From: Entamoeba histolytica HM-1:IMSS
Taxonomy: Eukaryota > Evosea > Mastigamoebida > Endamoebidae
DNA: 64,000 nt
Assembly: GCF_000208925.1 (NCBI RefSeq)
Contig: NW_001914863.1
Span: 121,931-185,930 of the forward strand
Reading direction: 5' to 3'
The translations under genes were made by a program, and so were the position numbers. Of the stretch, positions 31,035-42,362 are shown piece by piece (the first letter of the stretch is position 1; the number at the start of each line of letters is the position of its first letter). Below the pieces are notes generated by a model. It saw nothing but the letters and a program-made list of their open reading frames with translations, was not told where the DNA came from and did not search any database.

Positions 31035-33470
31035 TTAATATATAGTTCCTTTAATTATTTCGCTAAAAACTTTCTTCCAATCAAATAATTGTTGAGGTGA
31101 GAAAAAGATTATATCTGAAGATTCTCCATCAACCGTAAATATTGCTTTATTGTTTCTTTCACTTTGCATTACACCAATTAATTCCATCTTAGTCACATCA
31201 AACACTTGATTTATTTTATAACTTTTATCCATTTTTGTGAGGAATATAAGATTATTATCAACTAAAACCATTGTAACCCAATATAATCCATGATACCTCA
31301 ACAACACTTTCTCAAACTTCTTAACAGTACCATTATATTCATTACTTATTTTCTTTAATGAAACTGAAAGGTAATTAATATTGACATTTTCAATGATAGT
31401 TTTCATTGCTCCTTGTCCTACACTCATTTTTTCTTTACACTGTTTTATGAGTTGAATATATGGAGAATATTTGTGAGTGTATATAAGAATATCAAAATAG
31501 TCATGAAGCATTCTAATATGTTGATATACAAATGCCATCACATCAAATACTTTCATTCCTTCTTTTTCGTATGCATCAACTAATTCAGCTATTTTTATTG
31601 GATATTCAAATGTATTTCTATCTTGTGCATTGATAAAGATTGCATATGTTTTATACAAAGCATTACTTGATAATCCATCCAAGTATTTTTCTAAAAATGT
31701 ATCAAACTTTGAACCAACAGGAATACTTTCTTGAATTTGACCAATAATTGCTTGAATTTTTTCAATGACATTAAAATATGTTTGTTTTTCTGTTGTACTA
31801 CATATTTCACTTAATGGATCAATTAATCCACTAACAAACTGATCAATAATATTCAAATATTTTTGTTCTGATTTAAAGACATATGTTTCTGTGTTTTTCT
31901 TAATAATAGTATTTAATTGATGAGAGTAGAATTCTTCCAAATCTTGCATTTCAATCCCACTAATTTGAATAATCTCTATTCTTGGTTTAGGTAATACTTC
32001 ATTACAACATTCTACTGATTCTGATACATTCAAGTACATGTCCAAATTTAGTGTTTCAACATTGTCAAATCGTAAACTACCAATATCAAAGTCTTTGTTG
32101 TATTGTTGAACAAAGAAATTTTGTTTAGTTTTTAAACCAACAATTCGGTTATTAATCAATTTCCCTTCTTGACTTGTTTCATCAATGTGTTGTAATCTGT
32201 ATTTATAAACATTAATTACTCTTCCTAAAAATTCATGTGCTTCATATTGTTCTTGAGAATTAGGTTCATTTATTGAATTTATACGAATACGATATGTTTT
32301 GATTCTTGTTATAATTGTAGTACCAGGCTCTTTCACACGATCAACAACTTGGTTCTTCAAAATGTCTTCAATAATTTCATCGAGTTTAAATAGTATAAAC
32401 TCTTCTAGTATCTTTTCATTTGTACTGATATTCAATAATATATTCATTATCACAATAACCACTTTTTGTTCTAATGACTCTGGGTATTTCTGAAAAATTT
32501 TTCTGATATATGACACTAATCCTATTCTTGTAAATTCCTCAATATATTTACGGTTTTCAGTCATTGACTGTATCAATAATATAATTGAAGTGATTGTTTT
32601 GATGTCTTGTTCAGCTAATAACGGTATCACCAAAGGAAGAACTCCACTTTTAATTATATCTTCTTGTACCTCTTCTGCATATGATAAATGGACAATGAAT
32701 TTAATGAATGTTGTCTTCATTTCTAATGACCCACATGTAAGAATGGAATATCCATGTTTTAGTATATCATTGTCAATAGCTTCTTTGGCAATTGTAACTC
32801 TGGAAGAATCATCACATCCTTTAAACAAGGCAGTAAGTACTTCAATGAGTGACATTTTCTCATTAGAGTTAGGAGTAAATAAAGCTAAATTGATGTATTT
32901 CATACATTTAAATTGAATAAAACAATTTGAAGTTTCTTTTGTTGTTAGAATCCTTTTTAATAATTGAACACTAAGAGAGATATATTGGGTTGTAGTTAAT
33001 TTACATAATGGCTCAATAAGTTCAATTAATGTCTCATTGACAGGTAATTGGTTTAATACTTCTAATGCAAGTTGGTGTGTTCCGATTAATGTGTGGTCAC
33101 TTAATAACATACTAAATGACATTGCTAAATTAGTCTTTGGATTCATTAATAAATCACTGTATTCAATAGGTACAGTTTGAAGCATTTGATAGATAAAACT
33201 TAATAATAAATTGATAATCGAAGTACAATCACCAATGGGTTTAGTTTGAAGTGGATAGAGATACATTGCTGGGTTTACTTTGAGTAGTAATTGTACAAAT
33301 GGTGGACGGGTTATTCCGTCATGTAAAAATTGATATCCTCTATTAATATCTGTTGGTGATCCATGAATTAATTCATTGACTTTCTTAATAAGTCCAAGTT
33401 CTTTATCTGATAATGGTTCTAACACAAATTGTTTTACATTAGATGCAATTTCAAGTGAGTCTAAATCCAT
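31035..33470 (-). CDS. RhoGEF with ARM-like N-terminus, DH and PH domains
   Basis: The ATG at 33470 (MDLDSLEIASNVKQF) gives 811 residues. The first ~430 residues are a leucine-rich helical solenoid of ARM/HEAT character (for example GTHQLALEVLNQLPVNETLI and ITSIILLIQSMTENRKYI). A DH domain spans about 540-715 (KYLNIIDQFVSGLIDPLSEI, then PIKIAELVDAYEKEG and FVYQHIRMLHDYFDILIYTH). A PH-like domain closes the protein (VLLRYHGLYWVTMVLVDNN, ending FFSPQQLFDWKKVFSEIIKG). DH-PH proteins load GTP on Rho GTPases and control actin. The ARM-DH-PH order is a layout seen in amoebozoan RhoGEFs. Two RhoGAP-like genes lie 3-9 kb away. Confidence 0.8.
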   Translation of the reverse strand: MDLDSLEIASNVKQFVLEPLSDKELGLIKKVNELIHGSPTDINRGYQFLHDGITRPPFVQLLLKVNPAMYLYPLQTKPIGDCTSIINLLLSFIYQMLQTVPIEYSDLLMNPKTNLAMSFSMLLSDHTLIGTHQLALEVLNQLPVNETLIELIEPLCKLTTTQYISLSVQLLKRILTTKETSNCFIQFKCMKYINLALFTPNSNEKMSLIEVLTALFKGCDDSSRVTIAKEAIDNDILKHGYSILTCGSLEMKTTFIKFIVHLSYAEEVQEDIIKSGVLPLVIPLLAEQDIKTITSIILLIQSMTENRKYIEEFTRIGLVSYIRKIFQKYPESLEQKVVIVIMNILLNISTNEKILEEFILFKLDEIIEDILKNQVVDRVKEPGTTIITRIKTYRIRINSINEPNSQEQYEAHEFLGRVINVYKYRLQHIDETSQEGKLINNRIVGLKTKQNFFVQQYNKDFDIGSLRFDNVETLNLDMYLNVSESVECCNEVLPKPRIEIIQISGIEMQDLEEFYSHQLNTIIKKNTETYVFKSEQKYLNIIDQFVSGLIDPLSEICSTTEKQTYFNVIEKIQAIIGQIQESIPVGSKFDTFLEKYLDGLSSNALYKTYAIFINAQDRNTFEYPIKIAELVDAYEKEGMKVFDVMAFVYQHIRMLHDYFDILIYTHKYSPYIQLIKQCKEKMSVGQGAMKTIIENVNINYLSVSLKKISNEYNGTVKKFEKVLLRYHGLYWVTMVLVDNNLIFLTKMDKSYKINQVFDVTKMELIGVMQSERNNKAIFTVDGESSDIIFFSPQQLFDWKKVFSEIIKGTIY

Positions 33471-34394
33471 TTTATTAAATGTTTTTATCAAAGTTCCATT
33501 TCAAGTTCATTCTGAGTGTAAAACAATTTTATATACTTCTAATATAACAAAAATAATTATTTGTGTTATATGTGTCTTTATTGATTTCCGTTTTGAGAAT
33601 CATACCAATGTTTCTTTCTTTCAGCCTTTGATTCAAATACTCATTCCTTCTTTTTAATACAACACCTTTTTGATAAAATAAACACATAACATAACAAAAT
33701 ATCTCGTAATAGAATATTTATGTTTTGAAATAAAGAATAAAATACAACAAAATTAAATTATGTATAATCAAGATGTATATTTCAAATGATTTAATGTGTT
33801 TTGATTCAAAAATGACATTTTTTACTTTCTAATATAATTTATTTTTTTCATATCATTACCATTTATTATTCACAATGTCGTATTTATCGCACATATGTTT
33901 ATTAATGATGAGGTGTATTAATTTAATAGAAGAGAGTTACTTTGTCATAATACTAATGCAATATATTTTTTTTATAAACAAGATCCAATTTTACAATTAA
34001 TATCTAAGAAATAAACAAAACAAAATATCACTGCTTGTTTTGAATTTCTTTTCTTATTACTCTAATTGGTATTCAACAATTTTCATTGAAAATATTAATA
34101 AATTTTTTTATTTGATATGTTAAGAGAGTCATAAATTTGATGTTCTATATAGTTATACAAATAAGAATCATTCAAATAAATATTAAGGATTGTTTAAATA
34201 ATGTTGGTGGTTGGTTCATTGAATTTAATTATTATTTAAGCAATTCTGTTTATGAGGAGTTTTTATTTGACAATGCTTTAACTTCATTTTATAAACGAAG
34301 TAATAAAATAAATAATAAAATATTAAAAGTATAAAATCTAAACCACTACTTGAGGCAAATAGTTTCACTTAATATGAAGTATTAAAGAATTAAA
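33471..34394. other. Intergenic region with one doubtful small frame
   Basis: This 0.9 kb AT-rich spacer lies between the RhoGEF start and the LRR-protein stop. Apart from the doubtful frame at 34140-34334 nothing was identified. Confidence 0.55.
34140..34334 (+). CDS. Doubtful small hypothetical protein, 64 aa
   Basis: An ATG-started frame gives MFYIVIQIRIIQINIKDCLN followed by NVGGWFIEFNYYLSNSVYEE and a basic tail. The second half looks more protein-like than random AT-rich DNA, but there is no recognised family and no supporting context. It could be a lone relic of a larger gene. Confidence 0.25.
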   Translation: MFYIVIQIRIIQINIKDCLNNVGGWFIEFNYYLSNSVYEEFLFDNALTSFYKRSNKINNKILKV

Positions 34395-36029
34395 TTACAA
34401 ATGGTTGATTGCAGGCAATTTATTTTCATCAAATTTGATTTTAACTAATTGTAACGAACACAATTGAGTCAAAGAATAAAGGTTGGTGGATGATAAATCA
34501 AAGTAATTATCTTCTTGATCAAAAACTTTGTTCATTGAAAGTGTCTTTAGAGTTGTATTGAATTTAATAGAACCAATAATACTTTTCTTTATTTTAATGG
34601 ATTGGACTGAAGGTTCAAGAATAATATTTTCAAACTCTCCTTGAAGTTGAATAAACTCAGAGCTTATTGATAATGTCTCAGTAAATTCCCCATTTCCAAT
34701 AAAAGAATTGATATGAGGTATAAAAACATTATTTCCATTGTTTAATATACAAGTTAGTTGAGATAAGTCTTTAACAAGATCAAATTTAATAGTATTATCT
34801 GTTTCAATATATTTTAAAGACGGAGGAAGATATGAATTAAAAGAAGAATTTATCATAACCATTTTTGTCAAATAATTTAGTCGTTTAGGAAATTGGAATA
34901 AAGAAGAACAATTAGTATCAATAGAAAGAAGAGATTCAAGTTGTGGATTTCCAAGTCTTTGTTCAAAATTCATTGAAGAAGCAAAAACATTATTAACTTC
35001 TAAATATTTTAAATAAATAGAAAGTTCAACACAATCAAAAGAAGAGTGTGACAATTTTATAGAACGAATACTTTTAGGACATTGAAGAGAACCAACACAA
35101 TCTTCAAGGTCAAGAGAAATTAAATTAGTGAATGTTTGGATAGAAGGTATTTCTGGATGAATTAAAGATAAGTGAACTAATGAAATATCATCAATTAAAA
35201 GTTTTGGATGTTTCACAAGAAAACGTTCAGAATTTTCTTGAAGAACATCTATTGTTAAATGAGTTGTATTATTTAATTTAAGTATAGATCCATTTATTAT
35301 TTTATATTGAATGATATGGAGTTGCTTTAAATCAATTGGTGAATGAGAAAATAAGAATTGCCAACTATCTCTTATTATTAAATTAAATAACAAATCATAA
35401 TCTTTTATTTTAAGACAATCTTCTGAATATTTTAATTGCATATTAAAAGGAAGGTAGTTATGAATAAGTTGATCAATATTATTTGCTTTCTTTAAATTCC
35501 AATTGTTTGAAGAAAGAACTAAATCTTCATTATGATATATTCCATCAACAGTTAATGAACATCTTTTTCCTAATGTTTTTCTTTGAGAAAGATATACTTT
35601 AACATTAGGATTAATTACAATTTCATTATCTAGTTTATCTAATATAAGAATACCTTTACTTAGTGATTCTATCATACATTTTATTCTTTTAATATTTAGA
35701 CCTTCTACTGTTAAATAAGTTACTTGATGTATATTAATTGAAGGTATAACTTCGTTACTTGCATCACATCGTATTATTTTTAAGCATTGAAGCCATTGAC
35801 ATTTTTCTAATTGCTTAGCGATTTTACTAAGAAAAATACCGTCAATAACAAGTTTTCTTAATTCAAGAGGGAGTTGTTGTTGTTGAGAATAACTTAAAAT
35901 TTCTAAGTTACATTTTGGTAATTGATGAATAAAACAATAAAAAATTCTTTTAGAAACAAAACGTATAGAGTCAGGTGCGTATTGAATAATTTTATAATAA
36001 CAAAGAAGAGGAAGTTGTTTTAAATTCAT
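34395..36029 (-). CDS. Leucine-rich-repeat protein, possible F-box-like N-terminus
   Basis: This 544-residue single exon starts with ATG at 36029. The N-terminus MNLKQLPLLCYYKIIQYAPD is followed by SIRFVSKRIFYCF, a pattern like F-box-type motifs (L-P, then a helix, then V-S-K-x-F). The rest carries irregular leucine/isoleucine-rich repeats such as LKQLHIIQYKIINGSILKLN, TFTNLISLDLEDC, PKSIRSIKLSHSSFDCVELS and LYSLTQLCSLQLVKIKF. They resemble the degenerate LRR proteins common in Entamoeba. No signal peptide or membrane segment is seen. It is head-to-head with the first RhoGAP-like gene, with 112 bp between start codons. A role as a substrate-binding F-box protein is inference. Confidence 0.65.
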   Translation of the reverse strand: MNLKQLPLLCYYKIIQYAPDSIRFVSKRIFYCFIHQLPKCNLEILSYSQQQQLPLELRKLVIDGIFLSKIAKQLEKCQWLQCLKIIRCDASNEVIPSINIHQVTYLTVEGLNIKRIKCMIESLSKGILILDKLDNEIVINPNVKVYLSQRKTLGKRCSLTVDGIYHNEDLVLSSNNWNLKKANNIDQLIHNYLPFNMQLKYSEDCLKIKDYDLLFNLIIRDSWQFLFSHSPIDLKQLHIIQYKIINGSILKLNNTTHLTIDVLQENSERFLVKHPKLLIDDISLVHLSLIHPEIPSIQTFTNLISLDLEDCVGSLQCPKSIRSIKLSHSSFDCVELSIYLKYLEVNNVFASSMNFEQRLGNPQLESLLSIDTNCSSLFQFPKRLNYLTKMVMINSSFNSYLPPSLKYIETDNTIKFDLVKDLSQLTCILNNGNNVFIPHINSFIGNGEFTETLSISSEFIQLQGEFENIILEPSVQSIKIKKSIIGSIKFNTTLKTLSMNKVFDQEDNYFDLSSTNLYSLTQLCSLQLVKIKFDENKLPAINHL

Positions 36030-36141
36030 AAATTATGAACAGGAAATACTTTTCAGATTTTTCTATTTTTTTTAATTTTTACTCATTTGAAATTTTACAT
36101 TAAATGAATAAACTGATCTTTCTTTTACTAATAATTCCATT

Positions 36142-38961
36142 ATGTTCAAACGAAATAATCCTATTATTCTTACTCTTTCACCTTCTCTTAATAGACTTTC
36201 ATTAAGAAAAAAAACTTCAGTTTGATTTAGTTTCATCTAAAAAAAATTAATGTTCAACTCACTTTTTAGCAAACACGCTCTCGTTATTCTTGGAGCTCTC
36301 GTTCTGCTACTTCACTCTATTCACCTACACAAAGTATTAGTAAAGAGAGTGGAAGTATTAGTAATAAATTTATTTCAATTGGATTAAATGAAATTGTATC
36401 AACTTCATTTACTACAATTGTAACAGAATCAAAACAATTATTTCAATTATTAGATTCAGTTACAAATTCTCCTCAATTCATTTCAAAATATACAGAAGTA
36501 CTACCTTTAAATTTACGTGAAATATTATTAAAACAAATGTCAACGGTTTTAACAGCACTTTCAAAACCTACTCCATTACCTTTAATTTGTTCTTTTCTTA
36601 TTGATGGAAAATTATGTTTTCATACATACCCTATCGTTCTTTCTGCTTTATGTGTAGAATCATTTTCTGACCTTCCAGCAAGAGTACTTCCAGAATCAAT
36701 TAAACATGCAAGTATTATACTAAAAGAATTTTCATTATTAATAGAATTATTGGATAAAGACATTGAACAATTTATGACTGTTATGGGAAGTATTTTAACT
36801 TATGAAAAAGTCGATTTAAGAATGTCTCATAAAAGAAGTGAATTGGAAAATAGTTTAATGCATGACCAATGGGTATTTAATACTATTGCTAAAGGGGATA
36901 TTCAATTACAAGAAATGAGAAAATATTCTAAAGAATTATATTGTGTATCTAATAGTTTAGGAACAATTCATACAGATTTAAATGAAAGTAAAGGAATTAT
37001 TATACGACATGGAAGTTTACTATTAAAACAAATAGATAAATTTAATGAAAAATTAATGAGTAAAGCAGTATTAATTCTTTATCCAACAGGATTACAAATA
37101 TATATAATACCATTACATGATTGTATTATTGAGTCAATATGGATCTCTATTGACAATTTGATTATTGGAAATATAACAGGAGAAGATGGAGAATTATGGG
37201 TAAGTGGGTGGTGTGTATTAACGTTTCAAAATAAAGCTACCAATAAATCATATTGTGTTTGTTCTAATAACTTATTAACGACATTACTATGGCATGATGA
37301 TATGTTAAAATGTATTAAAATGAATACAAGTAATAATGAAATACCTGTTAACATACAATTAAGTGATTGTTTACCAACAACAATCTTTGGAGTAACAAAA
37401 GAATTAATTTTTAGAGGATGTAGTTCAGTAAAGAATTATTTTAAATTAAAAACAAAAGGAACATTAAAAAAAATAGTACAAAATAATCCTAATATTGATT
37501 TAGCAACAGTACCAATAGATGAAATTACTGAATTTTTTATTAATTATTTTAAAAATATTAAACCTAAATTATTAAATAAAAATGATATTGAACTCTTTAA
37601 TAGAATAGATTTCACTCAAAATGAATTTGAATTAACAGGTCTTAATGACTTTTTTGAATCTAAAGATGAAGTATCAAGAAGTGTATTATTATCTTTTTTA
37701 TTTTTAATAACATGTTTTATTAATAATGGAAATGATGAAAATTTTACTGATGAAGATGGGATGAAAATCTTACAAATTGTTTGTGACTCATCTTTTAAAA
37801 AGAAATGCTTTGATTCTCAAAGAATAAAATTTCTTTTTGATTGTATTGGTGATATTATTTCTTATTATTCATTAAATAATACTCCAATGACATTAATTAA
37901 AATTAGTCTTATGAAAGAACCAATTAGAAAGTTATATCTTCTTCCCTCACAAAAAGTTGTTGTTTTATTTCAAAGGAGTATGTTTATGAAAAATGGAAAT
38001 AAATTAAATACTGTTACTTTACCTCATGATTATTTTTCTTCATGTTGTAGTGGGGATTATGTTTTAATATTAAATAAAAATAATTTAACAAGGATTAATG
38101 GAATGGAGATAAAAACAATAGAAGTAAAAGATAGTATTACTATGACTGGATTTAAAGGAGTTTTATTAATTGTATTTAAAACAAAAATCGAATTTATTGA
38201 TATTGCTTCATTTACTATTATTTCTACTGTAAATATAAGTGGAGTAGATACTGTTAAAACAACAAAAACAAAATTCGGATTTGTTGTTATTATTAATAAT
38301 AAACATATTTGTTTTTATGATACAAAAGGGTCTTTATTAAAAGAAAGAATTGTTGAATATATGAATAAAGAAATAACATTTATTGTTGCTAAAGATGAAC
38401 TTATTTTTATTGGATTTAATGATGGTAGTATTTCTGTTCTTAATGAAACTAATGGAAATGAACTTGAAATTATTGTTTCTTTTGAAGGAACAATTAAAGA
38501 CATTGTTGTTGGAATACAACATGTTTATGCCTTAACATCAAATAATACTATTCTTGTTATTGATAAATTTAATTATCAAATATTATCTATTTTCACTCCT
38601 CTTTCAATGGCAACTTCATTATTAGTTTGTGAAGATCAAACATTACTTATTGGAACAACTAATTCCATTCTTCAATATCATTTAAATTCACCATCTTCAT
38701 GTACATCAATTAAATTAACACCTTTCTTTGTTGATATTCCAGAAAGTATGTCAACATTGAACCATTCATTAATACCTAATATTTTTCATATTCAAGCAAA
38801 TTGTTTGATATGTCATAAACCATTGACTCCTCATGATCTCATTTGTCGTTGTTTGTTTTTATTTTAATTATATGATTTCTATTATTAACTCTGTAGATTG
38901 CCAAATAACTATTCATGGCAGTTGTTTATCGTCTTTATCAAAAGATTGTAAAAAACGATAA
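36142..38961 (+). CDS. RhoGAP-like protein with PH, beta-propeller and C1 (paralogue A)
   Basis: The model has exons 36142-36219, 36270-38850 and 38897-38961, giving 907 residues. Intron 1 (50 nt) is GTTTGA to TTTTTAG and extends the protein upstream of the internal ATG at 36537. Intron 2 (46 nt) is GTTTGT to TGTAG and completes the C-terminal zinc finger, adding RYCQITIHGSCLSSLSKDC. Layout: Ser-rich N-terminus; helical region; PH-like domain (~266-378); RhoGAP-like domain (~384-536) with ELIFRG at the arginine-finger position but otherwise weakly conserved; a beta-propeller-like repeat region (~580-850); and a C1-type zinc finger (HIQANCLICHKPL onward). The order matches the next gene, so this is a tandem paralogue. 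GAP activity is less certain. The N-terminal exon is the least certain part of the model. Confidence 0.75.
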
Positions 38962-39045
38962 ACATTTTCTTTTTTTTCATATTATTTCTTATTAATAAAA
39001 GAATTATTATTAATATTATTTTTATTTTTAGATTATAAAACTTTT

Positions 39046-39060
39046 CTTGAAAATTTCAAG
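39046..39060. promoter_or_regulatory. Perfect 7-bp inverted repeat upstream of RhoGAP paralogue B
   Basis: CTTGAAA-A-TTTCAAG forms two 7-bp arms around one base, 36 bp before the start codon at 39096. The position suits a promoter or leader element; function is unknown and chance is possible. Confidence 0.25.
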
Positions 39061-39095
39061 TTTCACTAAACCAAAAACTAACTCAAAATAACTAA

Positions 39096-42000
39096 ATGGA
39101 ACACGCAGAAAGTTGTTCTCCTCCGCTTCGATCTAGTAGTCATCATTCTCATGTGTCATCACGGAATTCTTCTTCAATTAAAGAATCATCATCTTTTCCT
39201 ACACGTAGATTAACATTAGACACTTCTCAAATTAACACATTATCATCATCTGAGTATTCTCCAAGACAATCATTATTACAAATACTTAATGAAAAAGGAA
39301 TTGTTTCTGTACCTCAAATTGAAACAACATTACCTATTGTAAGGAAATATATTCAACAAACAACAGAAAAATTATTATCAGAAATAGAATTATTTATTAA
39401 ACTAGTTAATCAAATTATTGCTCTTTATGCAACACTTCAAAAAGATGAAGGTACTTTAAAGACAATGAATGAAGAAACACTTATGAGTATTAATAAAATT
39501 TCAATTCAAGGGTTGAGTGTTGATTCTTCTTATAATCAAACAGAATTTAAAAATGTTTTAGATAATATCACAGGATTATATGAAGTTATTAATTCTTGTT
39601 ACCAATTAATACAAAATAATATAAATAATTTGTTTTGCCCTATTGTTGTTTATTTAAATACAAATGGAGTAGACAAATTACTTAAATTTATTCAAGAGAT
39701 ATTAAATATTGAATTATTAATTAAAAAAATGAATAAAAATTCATTGATTTGTAAAAAAATATGTGAAGAGAATGAAAATAATTCATTAGAAGATGTGTTT
39801 ATTAAAATTATATCAATTATAAATGTTTATATTCCTTTATTTGAATCTGATCGTCAAGATATTCAAAGAAAAATTGAAGTACAAGAAATTTTAATTCAGT
39901 TTAAAGGAACTAGTTCATCTCAAAGTATTACAAATGGTTCTATAAGTTTAAGTGATTTATTGTGGGCTAAGTCTAATTTAAAAACTTCAATAGTATTTAG
40001 TTCACAATTATTACGGAGTATTGAATGTTTAGAGTCATTTTTAATTCATCATGATATTCTTAATATATTTAAAGCTGCTTGTCAATATAATCCTTCAGTA
40101 GAAATTTGGAATCCTTTATTTGAACAATTAACTGAAGATTCTATTCTTCATGCTGGAATAGCATTTCTAAAATTACAAACTAATGATGGCATTTGTAGAT
40201 ACCAAAAATGTTATTTATTTTATACAACAATAGGCTTATTTTTATTATTTGCTTATACTGGAAATATTTTAATTCCTTGTGACTTTATTAGTTCTAAAAG
40301 ATTAATAAATGCTGATATAGAAATTCTTCTACCACAAGATAATGCATTTGCAGCAGACCTTCATATTATAACAAAAGATTCAAATTACCGTAAAGAATTT
40401 TATTTTGCTATTCAACATGATAGTGAAGTTATTGAATGGAGTTCTTTATTAAAAGAAACACTTTCATTACTTGATACAACTACTCTATCTAATTTTGAAT
40501 TTAGTAATTGTATTGCAACTAAAATAACAAATAGAAAGTTAGTTACAAAGAAAAATAAATATGTAGGTTCTTCAATTGAAGAATTAGTTCAATTACAACA
40601 ATTAAATTCATGTCTTGATACTGTTCCAGATGTATTAAATAAATGTATTAATGAAATTATTAATAAAGGATTAACTGAAGATGGACTATTTAGAAAACCA
40701 CCAGACCAATACCAATTAGAAGAATTAATGAAAAAATTAAATGACAATGATTTTAGAAGTAAAATAAAATTAAAGGAATATCCGATAGGAACAATTTGTG
40801 GATTATTAAAAAGTATATTAATGGAAATGAATCCAAGATTTATTAATGGAGAATCATATAAATTATTTGTTGACATATCTAGAAAGAAAGATCGTGAAGA
40901 AATGAGAAAACAAATTATATTATTTATTGATTCTTTAAATATTGAACATAGAAATACACTTGGAAGATATTTATTTTTGATGAATATTATTGCTATTAAT
41001 AAAAGATTAAATAGAATGGGTGAGTCTAATTTATCTACAGCTATATGTCAATGTTTTTTACCACAAAAAGATAATGTTGATTTAGCTTCTGTAGAAAATG
41101 ACTCATTTGAATGTCTAATTAATAACTATGACTTGTTTCTTCCAAAAAAAATTGATAATCCAATTCAAATAGGTTCATTGACTGGTATTATTAAAAAACA
41201 AATAACTATGGAAGGTGTTGGTTCTTTATTATTTATACCACAAATTAATGAAATGTGGTCAATAGACAAAATTGGAAATGTTGTACAAATTAATACAAAT
41301 ACATTACAATCCAATATTAGTAAAATTAATATATCACTTCCTGATATTAAGCATATAGGAACATATAAAAATTATATTTATCTTGGAACAACTTCTACTG
41401 TTCATATGATAGATATTGAAACTAAACAAATTGTTAAAAATTTAGAAACTAAAAGATGTAGTTTTATTACTATTTCAAATGAAATATTATTTATTGGAGA
41501 ACAAAACGGTATTATAGAAGTTTATAACCCTCTTACATTAGATAAGATTAATGAAATAACAATAAAAATAGATAATAATTCTTTAATAACACCTATTACC
41601 TTAATTGCATTATCTCATGGTAATATTTATGCTTCACTTCAAGGTAAAAATGAAATTTATGTTATTTCTTATTCAACAGGAAAATTATTAAAAACATTTT
41701 CTACATTTCATCATAATTCTATTGTTTGTCTTACTATTTGTGAAGAAAATCAAACACTATGGACTGGTGATTATAATGGAATGGTTTGTGTATTAGATTT
41801 AGAAACTGGAATATTATTACAAAAATATGACCATCCTTTAACGTATGGAAGTGTTATGTCAATTATGGTAATTCCAAAATATATAATTATTTCATTCATT
41901 TCAAGTCAAATATTAATTTTTAATAATGAAAATAATACTTTAGTTACTTCTCTTTCAACAAAGTATTTAATTACTTCAAAAGTTGCTTATATAGTTCAAA

Positions 42001-42362
42001 GAAATTACAATGGAAAGTTGATGTGGAATATTTGGATGGAAAAAGATGATAATGGAGATATTGCAATAATGGATATTACTTATCCTGTAGAAGACATTCC
42101 TACAGACGAACGATTAGTATCATCTTTTTCCTATCTTGAGAATGAGTATATTGAAAAAACACCTTTAGGTCATTGTTTTCTTTCAATAAATTGCGAAGCA
42201 AAATGCTGTGTTTGTAGTGGTGTAATTAAAAATACTGAAGAATCATTTAAATGTTCTAATTGTAACAAATATATTCACCAACGTTGTTTAGAGAAATTCT
42301 CTAACACTTTTTGTTCAATTCATTCACAACTTCAACCAGAAATTATCAACAAATCTAAATAA
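39096..42362 (+). CDS. RhoGAP with PH, beta-propeller and C1 domains (paralogue B)
   Basis: This 1088-residue single exon starts with ATG at 39096. Layout: Ser-rich N-terminus (~1-65); helical, BAR-like region (~70-330); PH domain (~348-460, with GICRYQKCYLFYTTIGLFLL); RhoGAP domain (~495-680) with P-x-V-L-x-K-C at its start and the arginine finger in LTEDGLFRKP; a beta-propeller-like region (~705-1010, blades such as HIGTYKNYIYLGTTSTVHMI and LWTGDYNGMVCVLDLETG); and a C1 zinc finger (~1023-1078, GHCFLS, CCVCSG, FKCSNCNKYIHQRC). It should stimulate GTP hydrolysis on a Rho/Rac protein at membranes and act on actin. It directly follows paralogue A (134-bp gap) in the same orientation. Only this copy keeps a clear RhoGAP core. 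Confidence 0.88.
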   Translation: MEHAESCSPPLRSSSHHSHVSSRNSSSIKESSSFPTRRLTLDTSQINTLSSSEYSPRQSLLQILNEKGIVSVPQIETTLPIVRKYIQQTTEKLLSEIELFIKLVNQIIALYATLQKDEGTLKTMNEETLMSINKISIQGLSVDSSYNQTEFKNVLDNITGLYEVINSCYQLIQNNINNLFCPIVVYLNTNGVDKLLKFIQEILNIELLIKKMNKNSLICKKICEENENNSLEDVFIKIISIINVYIPLFESDRQDIQRKIEVQEILIQFKGTSSSQSITNGSISLSDLLWAKSNLKTSIVFSSQLLRSIECLESFLIHHDILNIFKAACQYNPSVEIWNPLFEQLTEDSILHAGIAFLKLQTNDGICRYQKCYLFYTTIGLFLLFAYTGNILIPCDFISSKRLINADIEILLPQDNAFAADLHIITKDSNYRKEFYFAIQHDSEVIEWSSLLKETLSLLDTTTLSNFEFSNCIATKITNRKLVTKKNKYVGSSIEELVQLQQLNSCLDTVPDVLNKCINEIINKGLTEDGLFRKPPDQYQLEELMKKLNDNDFRSKIKLKEYPIGTICGLLKSILMEMNPRFINGESYKLFVDISRKKDREEMRKQIILFIDSLNIEHRNTLGRYLFLMNIIAINKRLNRMGESNLSTAICQCFLPQKDNVDLASVENDSFECLINNYDLFLPKKIDNPIQIGSLTGIIKKQITMEGVGSLLFIPQINEMWSIDKIGNVVQINTNTLQSNISKINISLPDIKHIGTYKNYIYLGTTSTVHMIDIETKQIVKNLETKRCSFITISNEILFIGEQNGIIEVYNPLTLDKINEITIKIDNNSLITPITLIALSHGNIYASLQGKNEIYVISYSTGKLLKTFSTFHHNSIVCLTICEENQTLWTGDYNGMVCVLDLETGILLQKYDHPLTYGSVMSIMVIPKYIIISFISSQILIFNNENNTLVTSLSTKYLITSKVAYIVQRNYNGKLMWNIWMEKDDNGDIAIMDITYPVEDIPTDERLVSSFSYLENEYIEKTPLGHCFLSINCEAKCCVCSGVIKNTEESFKCSNCNKYIHQRCLEKFSNTFCSIHSQLQPEIINKSK

